A stretch of DNA of 64,000 bases from an uncultured Barnesiella sp. (GCA_944320015.1 CALUFO010000006.1:1-64000), one strand, 5' to 3'. Shown: positions 46,928 through 56,035, counted from the stretch's first letter. Numbers and translations are program-made. The notes: generated by a model from the letters alone, not told the origin.

Positions 46928-49198
46928 ATGAACGAATATCACATACATATCGGCGGTCTGGTTCAAGGAGTGGGTTTCCGTCCCTATGTCTATCGGCTGG
47001 CTACCGAAATGGGTTTGCGGGGGTATGTAGACAATAGCAACGAAGGCGTTTTGGTCGTGTTGCAGTCGACCTACCGGCAAAAGGAAAAGTTCTTGAAAGC
47101 ATTGTCCGGGTCGGTTCCAGCAGTTGCGTCGATCGAGCGGATAGAGGTAACCCGATGTGAATACCGGCACAGATATACCCGTTTCGATATTGCTCCCAGC
47201 CGCAGTGTCGGTGGAGATATTACCCGCATAAGTCCCGACATAGCCATTTGCCCCGTATGTTTGCAAGACCGCAAGACCCAAATCCATCGCAAGAATTATC
47301 CTTTTATCAACTGCACTCATTGCGGCCCTCGTTTTTCCATTATCAAAGCGTTGCCTTATGACCGGGCGGTCACCACGATGAGCCAGTTTGAGATGTGTGA
47401 TAAATGTCGTGGGGAGTATGCCGATGTGCGGGACCGCCGGTTTCATGCCCAGCCTATCGCCTGTAACGATTGTGGTCCCCGTTATATGCTGCGTGACGCC
47501 GGGGGCGAAGAAGAAACCTCTTACGAGCGTATCGTGGAGCGGGTCGCCTATTCCTTGTCGCATGGCGGTATCGTTGCGTTGAAGAGCTTGGGCGGATACA
47601 ACCTGTTGTGCGATGCCGATTGTGAGGAGGCGGTATGCCGGTTGCGCCGGTTGAAAGAGCGTGACGCCAAGCCGTTGGCAGTGATGTATCGCGACGAGCG
47701 ATCGGTTGGCGATGATTTGTTCCTTTCGGCAGAGGAACGTGAGGCGTTGACCTCGTGGCGGCGTCCCATTGTTTTGTTGCGTGAGAAGTCCGGCCGGGCT
47801 CCTTGGCTGAACGACGGTTACAAATCGTTGGGTGTTCTGTTGCCCTATATGGCGATACATTACGATTTGTTTGCCGCGGCTCCCAAACTGAAACGTATTG
47901 TGGCGACCAGCGGCAATCGGGGCGGACGACCCATTGTTATAGCCGATAGCGAGGCGCACGAGTTGTTCGATTCGCAAGTCGATTTGGTCGTTTCGTACAA
48001 CCGGGAGATATACAACCGGGTCGACGACTCGGTGGTTTGCGAGTATGACGGTTTGTGCCGATCCGTGCGTAGAGCCCGTGGATACACCCCCGAACCGTTG
48101 CACAATATACAGCCGACCGAAGGAATATTGGCGGTTGGCGCCGAGCAGGTGTCTTGTTTTGCGATAGGAAAGAGAACCGATATATTGCTGGGACAGTATA
48201 TCGGGGAGTTGTCCCGTCGGGAGAATTTGAAGTTTTTCGAAGAGTCGGTTTCGCATTTTTCTCACATGTTCCGGTTTGAGCCCGGTTGTGTGGTTTGCGA
48301 CCTGCACCCCGATTATGCCGCTACGGTTTGGGGCGAGCGTTATGCGGCCGAGCGTCGTATCCCCGTTTATCGGGTGCAGCATCATCACGCTCACGCTGTG
48401 GCGGTAATGGCCGAGTATGGACTCACGGGCGATGTTTTGGCGTTGTGTCTCGACGGAACCGGGTATGGCGATGACTGTACGGTTTGGGGTGGGGAGTTGC
48501 TCCGCTGTTCCCGTACAGAATACCGTCGGTTGTCTCATCAATCCTATCTGCCCATGCCGGGAGGCGATGTCGCTGCCCGGGAGCCATGGCGAATGGCCGT
48601 ATCGCTTTTATATTCGTTGTATGGCGAGAATATGCCTCTGCCTCATGATTTTGTGGAACGAGTGGGAGAGGATCGTATCCGGTTGATTTGCCGTATGATA
48701 GCCCGTCGTGTCAATACGCCTTTGAGTTCGGGTGCCGGGCGTTTTTTCGATGCGGTGTCCTCTTTGCTGGGAGTCGCCGATTTCAACCGGTATCAGGCCG
48801 AAGCCCCTCAGAAATTGGAACAGATTGCCGACAGTTCCGTTTTGAAAATCTATCCTTTCGACCCCGATTATCCGCTTGAATTTTCGCAATTGGTCGTCGC
48901 TGTGCTGAACGATTTGCACAAGGGTGTTCCCCGTTCCGAGATAGCGGCGGCGTTTCATCGTACCTATGCGGCCATGTGGTGTGTCGAGCTGGGTAGGCAA
49001 GCCCGTTGGCAAAAATTGTCTCGGGTGGTTCTTTGTGGAGGTGTATTCCAGAATAAACTGTTGGTCGATATACTCATGCCTATGTTGAGGAGGCTGGGCA
49101 TACAGCCCTATTTGCCGGCGGTCGTTCCTTGTAACGATGCCGCTATCGCCGTGGGGCAGGTAGCCGTCGCTTCGGCTTGGATAAATAATCGTAAATAG
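46928..49198 (+). CDS. hypF: Carbamoyltransferase HypF
   Basis: HypF uses carbamoyl phosphate and ATP to carbamoylate the C-terminal Cys of HypE, providing the cyanide ligands. The 756-residue protein has, in order, an acylphosphatase domain (IHIGGLVQGVGFRPYVYRLA), two zinc-finger pairs (CPVCLQDRK...CTHCGPRF and CDKCRGEY...CNDCGPRY), a YrdC-like domain, and a Kae1-like domain with VQHHHAHAVAVMAEYG. ATG 46928 fits the family N-terminus; an upstream TTG start is unlikely. First gene of the plus-strand arm. Confidence 0.97.
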   Translation: MNEYHIHIGGLVQGVGFRPYVYRLATEMGLRGYVDNSNEGVLVVLQSTYRQKEKFLKALSGSVPAVASIERIEVTRCEYRHRYTRFDIAPSRSVGGDITRISPDIAICPVCLQDRKTQIHRKNYPFINCTHCGPRFSIIKALPYDRAVTTMSQFEMCDKCRGEYADVRDRRFHAQPIACNDCGPRYMLRDAGGEEETSYERIVERVAYSLSHGGIVALKSLGGYNLLCDADCEEAVCRLRRLKERDAKPLAVMYRDERSVGDDLFLSAEEREALTSWRRPIVLLREKSGRAPWLNDGYKSLGVLLPYMAIHYDLFAAAPKLKRIVATSGNRGGRPIVIADSEAHELFDSQVDLVVSYNREIYNRVDDSVVCEYDGLCRSVRRARGYTPEPLHNIQPTEGILAVGAEQVSCFAIGKRTDILLGQYIGELSRRENLKFFEESVSHFSHMFRFEPGCVVCDLHPDYAATVWGERYAAERRIPVYRVQHHHAHAVAVMAEYGLTGDVLALCLDGTGYGDDCTVWGGELLRCSRTEYRRLSHQSYLPMPGGDVAAREPWRMAVSLLYSLYGENMPLPHDFVERVGEDRIRLICRMIARRVNTPLSSGAGRFFDAVSSLLGVADFNRYQAEAPQKLEQIADSSVLKIYPFDPDYPLEFSQLVVAVLNDLHKGVPRSEIAAAFHRTYAAMWCVELGRQARWQKLSRVVLCGGVFQNKLLVDILMPMLRRLGIQPYLPAVVPCNDAAIAVGQVAVASAWINNRK

Positions 49199-49206
49199 AG
49201 TGGGGT

Positions 49207-49551
49207 ATGCACGAATTGTCGTTGGCTTGCAGCGTGGTGGAATTGGTCGACCGGGAGATGCGGCGGCAAGGTCGAGGCCGGCTGTGCGGTATCGAGATGA
49301 CCCTTGGCGACTTGTCGGGGGTGGATAACGATTCTTTTTTGTATTCCTTGCAAATGGTTTTGGAAAGGAGCGTTTTTGCCGGAGTCAGGGTTGTCGTCAA
49401 TCGGGTGGAGCCGAAAGCCCGTTGTGAAGATTGTGGAGAGTTGTTCTCGCCCGAGTCGCTGTACACACCCTGTCCTCGGTGTGGCAGTTATGCGACCCGG
49501 TTGGTGTCGGGGAGGGAATTTAGGCTTTCGTCATTGATTATCGAAGAGTGA
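49207..49551 (+). CDS. hypA: Hydrogenase nickel incorporation protein HypA
   Basis: HypA delivers nickel to the large subunit. The 114-residue protein begins MHELSLA, whose His2 is a nickel ligand, and has the structural zinc site CEDCGELF...CPRCGS (CxxC twice). It lies 8 bp after hypF; its last codons run to the hypB region. Confidence 0.96.
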   Translation: MHELSLACSVVELVDREMRRQGRGRLCGIEMTLGDLSGVDNDSFLYSLQMVLERSVFAGVRVVVNRVEPKARCEDCGELFSPESLYTPCPRCGSYATRLVSGREFRLSSLIIEE

Positions 49552-49574
49552 AACCTTATAAAAACAGAATAAAA

Positions 49575-50312
49575 ATGTGTACAACATGTGGTTGTGGCAA
49601 TCGGGAGATGAGCCACGAAGAGATGCACCGTCGGGGAATAGCCCACGGGCATGAAATAGCCGTAGAGCAAGATATTTTGAGTGAAAATAACCGGGTGGCC
49701 CGGCAGAACCGTAACCGGTGGAATTTGGCCGGTTGCATGGCTGTCAACATGGTCAGTTCGCCGGGCTCGGGCAAAACTACGTTGCTCGAGCGTACGATCG
49801 AAATGCTTGGCGATAAGGGCTTTCGCCGCATTGCCGTGATAGAGGGAGACCAGCAAACCGAGAACGATGCCGGGCGTATCCGTCGGTTGGGTATCCCGGC
49901 CATACAAATCAATACACACAACGGTTGTCATCTCGACGCCCGCATGGTGGCGTCGGCATTCGACGAGTTGCAGATAAAAGACTCCTTGCTGTTTATCGAG
50001 AATGTGGGCAACTTGGTCTGTCCCGCCATGTTTGATTTGGGCGAGAGCCTTCGGGTTGTTCTTTTGAGTGTGACCGAGGGCGACGATAAACCGTTGAAAT
50101 ATCCCTATATGTTTGCCGGAGCCGATATTTGCGTGATAAATAAAATCGACTTGCTCCCTTATGTCGATAGCGATCTTTCCCGTTTGAAAGAGAATGCAAG
50201 GAAAGTCAATGGGCAATTGCGATTTTTCGCACTCTCCTCGACCCGGGGGACTGGATTGGACGAGTGGTGCGACTATTTATTGAATGTTTTGGCGGGAAAG
50301 GAGGAGCGGTGA
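49575..50312 (+). CDS. hypB: Hydrogenase nickel incorporation GTPase HypB
   Basis: The GTPase that powers nickel transfer to HypA. The 245-residue protein starts MCTTCGCG, the high-affinity N-terminal metal motif, which favours ATG 49575 over the upstream in-frame GTG at 49548. The P-loop SPGSGKTTLLE (about residues 61-71), DAGRIRRLGIPAIQI, FIENVGNLVCPA and NKIDLLP follow. No His-rich storage region is present. Its stop codon overlaps the next gene by 4 bp. Confidence 0.96.
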   Translation: MCTTCGCGNREMSHEEMHRRGIAHGHEIAVEQDILSENNRVARQNRNRWNLAGCMAVNMVSSPGSGKTTLLERTIEMLGDKGFRRIAVIEGDQQTENDAGRIRRLGIPAIQINTHNGCHLDARMVASAFDELQIKDSLLFIENVGNLVCPAMFDLGESLRVVLLSVTEGDDKPLKYPYMFAGADICVINKIDLLPYVDSDLSRLKENARKVNGQLRFFALSSTRGTGLDEWCDYLLNVLAGKEER

Positions 50313-50917
50313 ATTTTTTTGACGAGGTAGCCGGGACATGGCACAAAACGAGCCGGTGCGATGAGGCGAAAGTTGCGTCGTTGCTGGCGATTTTACAGTT
50401 GAAACCGGGTGAAACGGTTCTCGATGTAGGCACCGGCACGGGGGTGATGCTCCCGTTTATTCGTGAGCGGGTGGGGGCTCATGTGCCTATCGTGGCGGTG
50501 GATAGCTCGGAGAAGATGTTGCGCGAGGCGCTCGTGTGCTGTGACGATGCCGATGTGCATTTTGTCAAAGCCGATGTGGAGCGGGAGCGTTTGGCCGGGC
50601 GTTTCGATGCCATATTGCTCTATTCGGTCTTCCCCCATTTCCGCTATCCGGTCGGGACAATTTTCAAGTTGGTGACCGATAATCTTCACAGCGATGGCCG
50701 TTTGTTGATTGCCCATGCGCAAGGGCGGCAGCATTTGAATGCCGTGCATCGTCGTTTGTCGAACCGGGTCTTTTCGAGGCCGTTGCTTCCTGTTGTCGAA
50801 CAGGTCGAGGAGTTTGTGCGAGTGGGGTTGGCGGTACAGTCTTTTGGGGAGAGCGACGAGTCGTACTACATTCTTGTGCGAAGGGGCGGCTGTTGCGCCG
50901 GCAGGTCGAGTCAATAG
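50309..50917 (+). CDS. Class I SAM-dependent methyltransferase, unknown target
   Basis: A methyltransferase of 202 residues with the SAM-binding motif I VLDVGTGTGVMLPFI, acidic motif after IVAVDSSEKML, and motif for adenine contact FVKADVE. The target is unknown. A GTG start at 50309 overlaps the hypB stop by 4 bp, so translation is coupled. Coupling to a hydrogenase maturation operon suggests a role in cofactor or quinone chemistry (the menaquinone UbiE group is a related family), but this is inference. It converges with mnmD with a 7-bp overlap. Confidence 0.85.
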   Translation: MNFFDEVAGTWHKTSRCDEAKVASLLAILQLKPGETVLDVGTGTGVMLPFIRERVGAHVPIVAVDSSEKMLREALVCCDDADVHFVKADVERERLAGRFDAILLYSVFPHFRYPVGTIFKLVTDNLHSDGRLLIAHAQGRQHLNAVHRRLSNRVFSRPLLPVVEQVEEFVRVGLAVQSFGESDESYYILVRRGGCCAGRSSQ

Positions 50918-51582
50918 GCTTTGACGGCGCGCAGAATCTCCCGTTTCCCGTGAAGAGGGCCGGGGAGGCGCTCCACAGTGAATCCGATCGATTGCAATCG
51001 CCTCCGTATCTCGCCTTTGGCGCAGTAAGTGGTGAGGATTCCCCCGGGTGTAAGGTGGCCATAAATTCCCCGGAAGATAGATTCGTCCCACATTTCGGGC
51101 TGTTTTTCGGGGGCGAAAGCGTCGAAATATACGACGTCGTATATTCCCTCTATGGAGGTTTGGGTGAGGTCGACGAGTCGTTTGTGCAGGGTGAACTGCG
51201 GGGCTATGGCTATCGGCCGGTTCCATTCGCAATGATGTAAACGGGCGAATAGGTCGCCGCACTCGGGAGCGATAAGGGCGGGATAATTGAGCTTGTCGGT
51301 TACCTCAGGCGGGAGGGGGTATAGCTCGACTGTCGTGTAATTGATCGACCGGTGGTTTCGTTGCGATTCGAGTAGCGACAAAAACGCATTCAGCCCGGTT
51401 CCGAAACCTATCTCCAAGATGTTGATATTGGTTTGCCCAAAGGAGCGTAACGCCATCTCGATATAGACATGGCGAGCTTCGGCCAAAGCCCCTTTGGTCG
51501 AGTGGTAATGCTCGTCCATCTCCGGCAGGTAGAGGGTAGGCACGCCGTCGTCGGTCGGTTCTATCACTACGGTTTTATTCAT
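50911..51582 (-). CDS. mnmD: tRNA U34 methyltransferase MnmD (DUF752)
   Basis: Predicted to methylate aminomethyl-2-thiouridine at the wobble base, the MTase half of bifunctional MnmC without the oxidase half. The 223-residue product has the SAM motif ILEIGFGTGLNAFLSLLES and the DUF752 hallmark YFDAFAPEKQPEMW followed by GGILTTYCAKGEIRRRL. The start at MNKTVVIEP is preferred over longer forms with hydrophobic extension. Confidence 0.93.
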   Translation of the reverse strand: MNKTVVIEPTDDGVPTLYLPEMDEHYHSTKGALAEARHVYIEMALRSFGQTNINILEIGFGTGLNAFLSLLESQRNHRSINYTTVELYPLPPEVTDKLNYPALIAPECGDLFARLHHCEWNRPIAIAPQFTLHKRLVDLTQTSIEGIYDVVYFDAFAPEKQPEMWDESIFRGIYGHLTPGGILTTYCAKGEIRRRLQSIGFTVERLPGPLHGKREILRAVKAY

Positions 51583-51827
51583 TTTGTTATAGGTTGTCGT
51601 TGCAAAGATAGGGAATGAATATAGAATGAGAAACATTCTGTTTCTATTCAGTATCGGGATAATCGTTTGCCAAACGACTTTTTCAAAGCGACCCTATCCT
51701 TGGACGACGGGAACGAGAGCCTTTCGCCCTATAAAATAATGGGGGAATGAACGGGCTTTCGGGACAAAAAGAGCGGAAAAATGAAAAATTTAAAATAAAT
51801 GTAATATGGTGTGTTTTTCCCTTCGAT

Positions 51828-51835
51828 TATCTTTG
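51828..51835 (+). promoter_or_regulatory. -7 element of the phosphate transport pair
   Basis: TATCTTTG matches the Bacteroidales -7 box, 85 bp before the DUF47 gene. No TTTG is present at the -33 distance. The 284-bp gap upstream holds no other feature I can support. Confidence 0.5.
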
Positions 51836-51920
51836 TGGCAATCAAAATGTAATAGTTATTTCTTCTCTATAAGGGATAATATAAGGTAGGAAGGATGTTA
51901 AATAATTACACAATACATTT

Positions 51921-52568
51921 ATGAAAAATTCCTTTTTTAGCAAATTCACACCCAAAGAGCCTAAGTTTTTTCCGTTATTGAAACAACTCTCGGAAGTGTT
52001 GGTTTCGACATCTGCGGTTTTGGTAGAGAGTATGGAGTATGACAAGCCCGAGGAACGGTCGTCTTATTACAAAAAGATTAAAGATTTGGAGCGTGAGGGC
52101 GACCGTTTGTCGCATTTGATTTTCGACGAATTGGGTACGACTTTCATCACGCCGTTCGACCGGGAGGATATACAGGCGTTGGCTACGCACATGGACGATG
52201 TGATCGATGGAATAAACAGTTGCGCCAAGCGTATATCTATCTATAATCCGCGACCCATCGGTGAGAATGGGAAAGAGTTGTGTCTGTTGATACAACAAGG
52301 TTCGGACTATATTTGCAAAGCGATGGACGAGCTCGAAAAGTTCCGCAAAGACCCCTCTGCCTTGCGGGAATATTGTGTTTGCTTGCACGATATCGAGAAT
52401 CATGCCGACGATGTGTATGAGCACTTCATCACCAAACTCTTCGAAGAAGAGAAAGATTGCATAGAGATTATCAAGATCAAGGAGATTATGCAAATTTTGG
52501 AGAAGACGACCGACGCGGCCGAACGTGTAGGCAAGATATTGAGAACGTTGATTGTGAAATACGCATAA
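51921..52568 (+). CDS. DUF47 (PhoU-like) phosphate transport regulator
   Basis: A PhoU-like helical protein that partners Pit-type transporters. The 215-residue sequence is mostly alpha-helical with repeated charged patterns, such as IKDLEREGDRLSHLIFDEL and DREDIQALATHMDDVIDGI, which include the E/DxxxD metal-binding type motifs of PhoU. It lies 14 bp before the Pit transporter, the standard arrangement. Confidence 0.93.
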   Translation: MKNSFFSKFTPKEPKFFPLLKQLSEVLVSTSAVLVESMEYDKPEERSSYYKKIKDLEREGDRLSHLIFDELGTTFITPFDREDIQALATHMDDVIDGINSCAKRISIYNPRPIGENGKELCLLIQQGSDYICKAMDELEKFRKDPSALREYCVCLHDIENHADDVYEHFITKLFEEEKDCIEIIKIKEIMQILEKTTDAAERVGKILRTLIVKYA

Positions 52569-52582
52569 ACCGGAATTGAACA

Positions 52583-53599
52583 ATGGAGTTGTTGATCATA
52601 ATCATTGTATTGGCGCTGCTGTTTGATTTCATCAACGGGTTTCACGACGCGGCCAACTCGATAGCGACGATTGTCTCGACCAAGGTGCTGACACCTTTTC
52701 AAGCCGTATTGTGGGCTGCGTTTTTCAATTTTGTGGCGTTCTTTATAGCCAAGTACATTATCGGCGGTTTTGGTATCGCCAATACCGTTTCCAAGACGGT
52801 GGTCGAGGAATTTATCACGCTTCCCATCATTTTGTCGGGAGTTATCGCCGCGATTATCTGGAACTTGATCACATGGTGGAAGGGGATTCCCTCGTCGTCG
52901 TCGCATACGCTTATCGGCGGGTTTGCCGGAGCGGCTATTATGGCGAGCGGATTCGGTGCGATACAGCTCAATATCATTCTTAAAATAGCAGCCTTTATCT
53001 TTTTGGCTCCTTTCATCGGTATGGTGGTAGCCTTCGGGTTCACGATATTGGTGCTTCACATTTGCCGTAAGGCGCAACCTCATAAGGCCGAGATGTGGTT
53101 CAAGAAGTTGCAGTTGGTTTCGTCGGCGATGTTCAGTATCGGTCATGGATTGAACGACTCGCAGAAAGTGATGGGTATCATCGCCGCCGCCATGATTGCC
53201 GCCCATTCTATGGGTTTGGGCATGGGAATAAACAGTATCGCCGACTTGCCCGACTGGGTGGCCTTCTCGTGCTTTACCGCCATTTCGTTGGGAACGATGT
53301 CGGGCGGCTGGAAGATTGTCAAGACGATGGGAACCAAAATTACGAAGGTGACGCCCCTTGAAGGCGTGGTGGCCGAAACGGCTGGTGCGTTTACCCTCTA
53401 TTTGACCGAAATTTTGAAAATCCCGGTGAGTACGACCCATACCATTACAGGCGCCATTATCGGCGTGGGGGCGACCAAACGATTGTCGGCCGTGCGTTGG
53501 GGTGTTACTCAAAACCTCTTGGTTGCATGGATTTTAACGATTCCTGTCAGCGCTCTGTTGGCAGCGGGTATTTATTGGATTGTATCCCTGTTCCTGTAA
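52583..53599 (+). CDS. Inorganic phosphate transporter, Pit family
   Basis: A low-affinity phosphate/proton (or metal-phosphate) symporter in the inner membrane. The 338-residue protein has about ten transmembrane helices and the duplicated PHO4 signatures FDFINGFHDAANSIATIV (near the start) and SIGHGLNDSQKVMGI plus the C-terminal STTHTITGAIIGVGATKR. Length is typical of short Pit forms. Confidence 0.96.
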   Translation: MELLIIIIVLALLFDFINGFHDAANSIATIVSTKVLTPFQAVLWAAFFNFVAFFIAKYIIGGFGIANTVSKTVVEEFITLPIILSGVIAAIIWNLITWWKGIPSSSSHTLIGGFAGAAIMASGFGAIQLNIILKIAAFIFLAPFIGMVVAFGFTILVLHICRKAQPHKAEMWFKKLQLVSSAMFSIGHGLNDSQKVMGIIAAAMIAAHSMGLGMGINSIADLPDWVAFSCFTAISLGTMSGGWKIVKTMGTKITKVTPLEGVVAETAGAFTLYLTEILKIPVSTTHTITGAIIGVGATKRLSAVRWGVTQNLLVAWILTIPVSALLAAGIYWIVSLFL

Positions 53600-53671
53600 T
53601 GGAGAAGAATGCTCCGGTTGTTATATAAAACGATATTAGAATAAATATTTGAAAGAAAATCGAGCGAAAAA

Positions 53672-53702
53672 TTTGTATTTTGCTTTTATATTTCTATATT
53701 TG
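53672..53702 (+). promoter_or_regulatory. Promoter of the his operon
   Basis: TTTG (53672-53675), 19-bp spacer, TATATTTG (53695-53702). Both boxes match consensus. Transcription would begin around 53709, just before the leader peptide start at 53726. Confidence 0.82.
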
Positions 53703-53725
53703 CTGAAAATTAATAATCGAGACGC

Positions 53726-53785
53726 ATGAAAGCTCTATTTTTACATCATCACCCTGTATGTTTCTTTTTCACGAAGAGATGGTGA
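53726..53785 (+). CDS. hisL: His operon leader peptide
   Basis: A 19-residue ORF, MKALFLHHHPVCFFFTKRW, with three consecutive His codons (CAT CAT CAC) in the first half and a stop at 53783-53785. It lies between a strong promoter and an intrinsic terminator before hisG, as expected for an attenuation leader that measures charged tRNA-His. The name follows the functional analogy with enteric hisL; sequence homology is not claimed. Confidence 0.88.
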   Translation: MKALFLHHHPVCFFFTKRW

Positions 53786-53850
53786 GTGTGCATGTAAAAA
53801 TGGCAAGGAAATATATAAAAGGCTTACCGTCGGTGCGGTAGGCCTTTTTT
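53737..53850 (+). promoter_or_regulatory. Histidine attenuator (pause, antiterminator and terminator stems)
   Basis: Pause stem: ATTTTTACAT (53737-53746) pairs perfectly with ATGTAAAAAT (53792-53801), and adjacent CATCACC with GGTGAGTG. Antiterminator: GATGGTGAGT (53778-53787) pairs with GCTTACCGTC (53822-53831) over 10 bp with G-U pairs. Terminator: AGGCTTACCG pairs with CGGTAGGCCT (one G-U), then TTTTTT. A ribosome stalled on the His codons (53744-53752) would cover the first stem arm and favour the antiterminator. Confidence 0.88.
53819..53850 (+). terminator. Attenuator terminator before hisG
   Basis: Stem AGGCTTACCG (53819-53828) with CGGTAGGCCT, 6-nt loop, followed by six T residues. 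It is 32 bp upstream of the hisG start, so termination here switches off the operon. Confidence 0.9.
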
Positions 53851-53881
53851 CGTTTCGAGAAACACAAAAGAGACAAAAGTT

Positions 53882-54733
53882 ATGTTGAGGATTGCTATTC
53901 AGTCGAAGGGTCGGCTTTACGAGGAGTCGATGGCATTGTTAGATGAGGCCGGGATTAAGATTCCGGGAGGGAAAAGAACCCTGTTGGTTCCGGCGCGGAA
54001 TTTTCCGGTGGAAGTGCTGTTCCTGCGCGACGACGATATTCCCGAATCGGTAGCTTCGGGGGTGGCCGATGTGGGTATCGTGGGGTTGAACGAGGTGTTT
54101 GAGAAACGTTGTCCTGTGGGCGTTTTGAAAAAATTGGGATTTGGCAAGTGCCGTCTTTCGCTGGCCATACCTCAGGATATAGACTATCCCGGCAAGCAGT
54201 GGTTCTCGGGGAAGAAGATAGCGACTTCCTATCCCGGTATTCTCTCGGATTATCTGCATCGGAACGACCTCGATGCCGATATTCATGTGATTACCGGCTC
54301 GGTGGAGATTGCCCCCGGTATCCGGTTGGCCGACGCCATATTCGACATTGTCAGCTCGGGCAGTACGTTGGTGAGCAACCGGTTGAAAGAGGTCGAACGG
54401 GTAGTAGAGTCGGAAGCTGTGCTTATCGGTAGCGACTCTATGACAGAGGCGAAGCGGGAGATTCTCGACGAATTGATGTTTCGTTTCGACTCGGTGCAGG
54501 TGGCCGACGACAAGAAATACATTCTCATGAATGTGCCGCAGGATAAACTCGGCGAGGTGTTGTCGGTGTTGCCGGGGATAAAGAGCCCCACGGTCATGCC
54601 GTTGGCCGACAAAGGCTGGTGCTCGGTGCATACGGTTCTCGATGAGAAATGTTTTTGGGAGATTATCAACCGGTTGAAAGCTGCCGGAGCCGAAGGGATA
54701 TTGGTGTTGGATATTGAAAAAATGATTTTGTAG
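53882..54733 (+). CDS. hisG: ATP phosphoribosyltransferase (long form)
   Basis: First enzyme of histidine synthesis, feedback-inhibited by histidine. The 283-residue length corresponds to the long, hexameric HisG with its own regulatory C-terminal domain (HisG_C, about residues 205-283), so no HisZ is needed. The PRPP-site stretch DIVSSGSTLVSNRLKEVE and the opening LRIAIQSKGRLYEES are diagnostic. Begins the hisGDCB operon behind the attenuator. Confidence 0.97.
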   Translation: MLRIAIQSKGRLYEESMALLDEAGIKIPGGKRTLLVPARNFPVEVLFLRDDDIPESVASGVADVGIVGLNEVFEKRCPVGVLKKLGFGKCRLSLAIPQDIDYPGKQWFSGKKIATSYPGILSDYLHRNDLDADIHVITGSVEIAPGIRLADAIFDIVSSGSTLVSNRLKEVERVVESEAVLIGSDSMTEAKREILDELMFRFDSVQVADDKKYILMNVPQDKLGEVLSVLPGIKSPTVMPLADKGWCSVHTVLDEKCFWEIINRLKAAGAEGILVLDIEKMIL

Positions 54734-54734
54734 A

Positions 54735-56024
54735 ATGGCTGTAAAAGTATATACCTATCCACGACGTGACGAATGGAACGAAATTTTGGCGCGTCCCCGT
54801 ATCGATCTGGCTGCGTTGTCGCATACGGTCTCCGAGGTGTTGGAATCGGTGCGGCGCGATGGCGACGCAGCATTGCGGCGTTACGAGGCGCAGTTCGACG
54901 GTGTTTCGCTCGATACCTTGCAGGTGACTCCCGAGGAGATAGCGGAGGGAGCTGCCGCTCTCTCCGGAAAGCTGAAAGGGGCGATAAGCCGGGCTATCGA
55001 GAATATCGGCGCATTCCATGCGTCGCAAGCTCTCGGGGTCAAGAAAGTCGAGACCATGCCCGGGGTGTGGTGCTGGCAGCGGTCTGTGGGCATAGAGCGG
55101 GTGGGCATTTATGTGCCGGGAGGCACGGCACCGCTTTTCTCCACCGTGTTGATGTTGGCGGTACCGGCACGGCTGGCCGGTTGTCGTGAAGTGGTGATGT
55201 GCACCCCTCCCGGGCGCGACGGGAAAATAGCGCCTGCGATTCTATATGCGGCTCGTGAGGCCGGGGTGAATCGTATTTTCAAACTGGGTGGCGTGCAGGC
55301 CATAGGGGCGATGGCTTTCGGGACGGAGAGTGTCCCGGCGGTGTATAAGATTTTCGGGCCGGGAAACCGTTATGTGATGGCGGCCAAGCAGCAGGTACAG
55401 GTTCAAGGAGTGGCTATCGATATGCCTGCCGGGCCGTCGGAGGTCATGGTGGTGGCCGATTCGGGAGCCGATGTGCGTTTCCTCGCCGCCGATTTTCTCT
55501 CGCAGGCCGAGCATGGCGCCGACAGCCAGTCGATACTGGTGACTGCCGACAAGGCGATCGCCGAGGCTTTGCCGGCCGAAATCGAACAGCAGGCAAGCCG
55601 GTTACCCCGACATGAATGGGTGGGCAAATCGCTTGCTCACAGCGCTGTCGTCGTGCTCGAAGAAGGGCAGGAGCAACTCGATTTTGTCAATGCCTATGCA
55701 CCCGAGCATTTGATTATTCACCGAGCCGACGCCGAATCGTGGGCGGCGGGTGTGGTCAATGCCGGTTCGGTATTTTTGGGCTATTACACTCCCGAGAGTG
55801 CCGGCGATTACGCTTCGGGAACCAATCACACCCTCCCCACGAGCGGTTATGCCCGGGCATATAGCGGAGTGAACCTCGACAGCTTTACCCGCAAGATTAC
55901 ATTCCAACAGATTTCGCCCGAGGGGTTGAAGGCTCTCGGTCCAATTATCGAGACAATGGCCGAAGCCGAAGGGCTGGAAGCCCACAAAGAGGCTGTAGCG
56001 ATACGGTTGCAAGCTATGGATTAA
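54735..56024 (+). CDS. hisD: Histidinol dehydrogenase
   Basis: Catalyses the last two oxidations from histidinol to histidine; zinc enzyme. The 429-residue protein has the typical VGIYVPGGTAPLFSTVLML, the ALFGTESVPAVYKIFGPGNRYV-type block (KIFGPGNRYV), EVMVVADSGADVRFLAADFLSQAEHGADSQ, and the C-terminal GTNHTLPTSGYARAYSGV with zinc-ligand His. One base separates it from hisG. Confidence 0.97.
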   Translation: MAVKVYTYPRRDEWNEILARPRIDLAALSHTVSEVLESVRRDGDAALRRYEAQFDGVSLDTLQVTPEEIAEGAAALSGKLKGAISRAIENIGAFHASQALGVKKVETMPGVWCWQRSVGIERVGIYVPGGTAPLFSTVLMLAVPARLAGCREVVMCTPPGRDGKIAPAILYAAREAGVNRIFKLGGVQAIGAMAFGTESVPAVYKIFGPGNRYVMAAKQQVQVQGVAIDMPAGPSEVMVVADSGADVRFLAADFLSQAEHGADSQSILVTADKAIAEALPAEIEQQASRLPRHEWVGKSLAHSAVVVLEEGQEQLDFVNAYAPEHLIIHRADAESWAAGVVNAGSVFLGYYTPESAGDYASGTNHTLPTSGYARAYSGVNLDSFTRKITFQQISPEGLKALGPIIETMAEAEGLEAHKEAVAIRLQAMD

Positions 56025-56035
56025 AAAAGCAGACG

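Noticed and set aside
46922..48541. 539-codon antisense frame opposite hypF
   Set aside because: It overlaps the zinc-finger and YrdC-like parts of hypF; no domain or start signal supports it.
48000..50300. Split hydrogenase locus as two unrelated clusters
   Set aside because: All six Hyp proteins and the structural genes are present once each and complementary, so the two arms are better read as one system.
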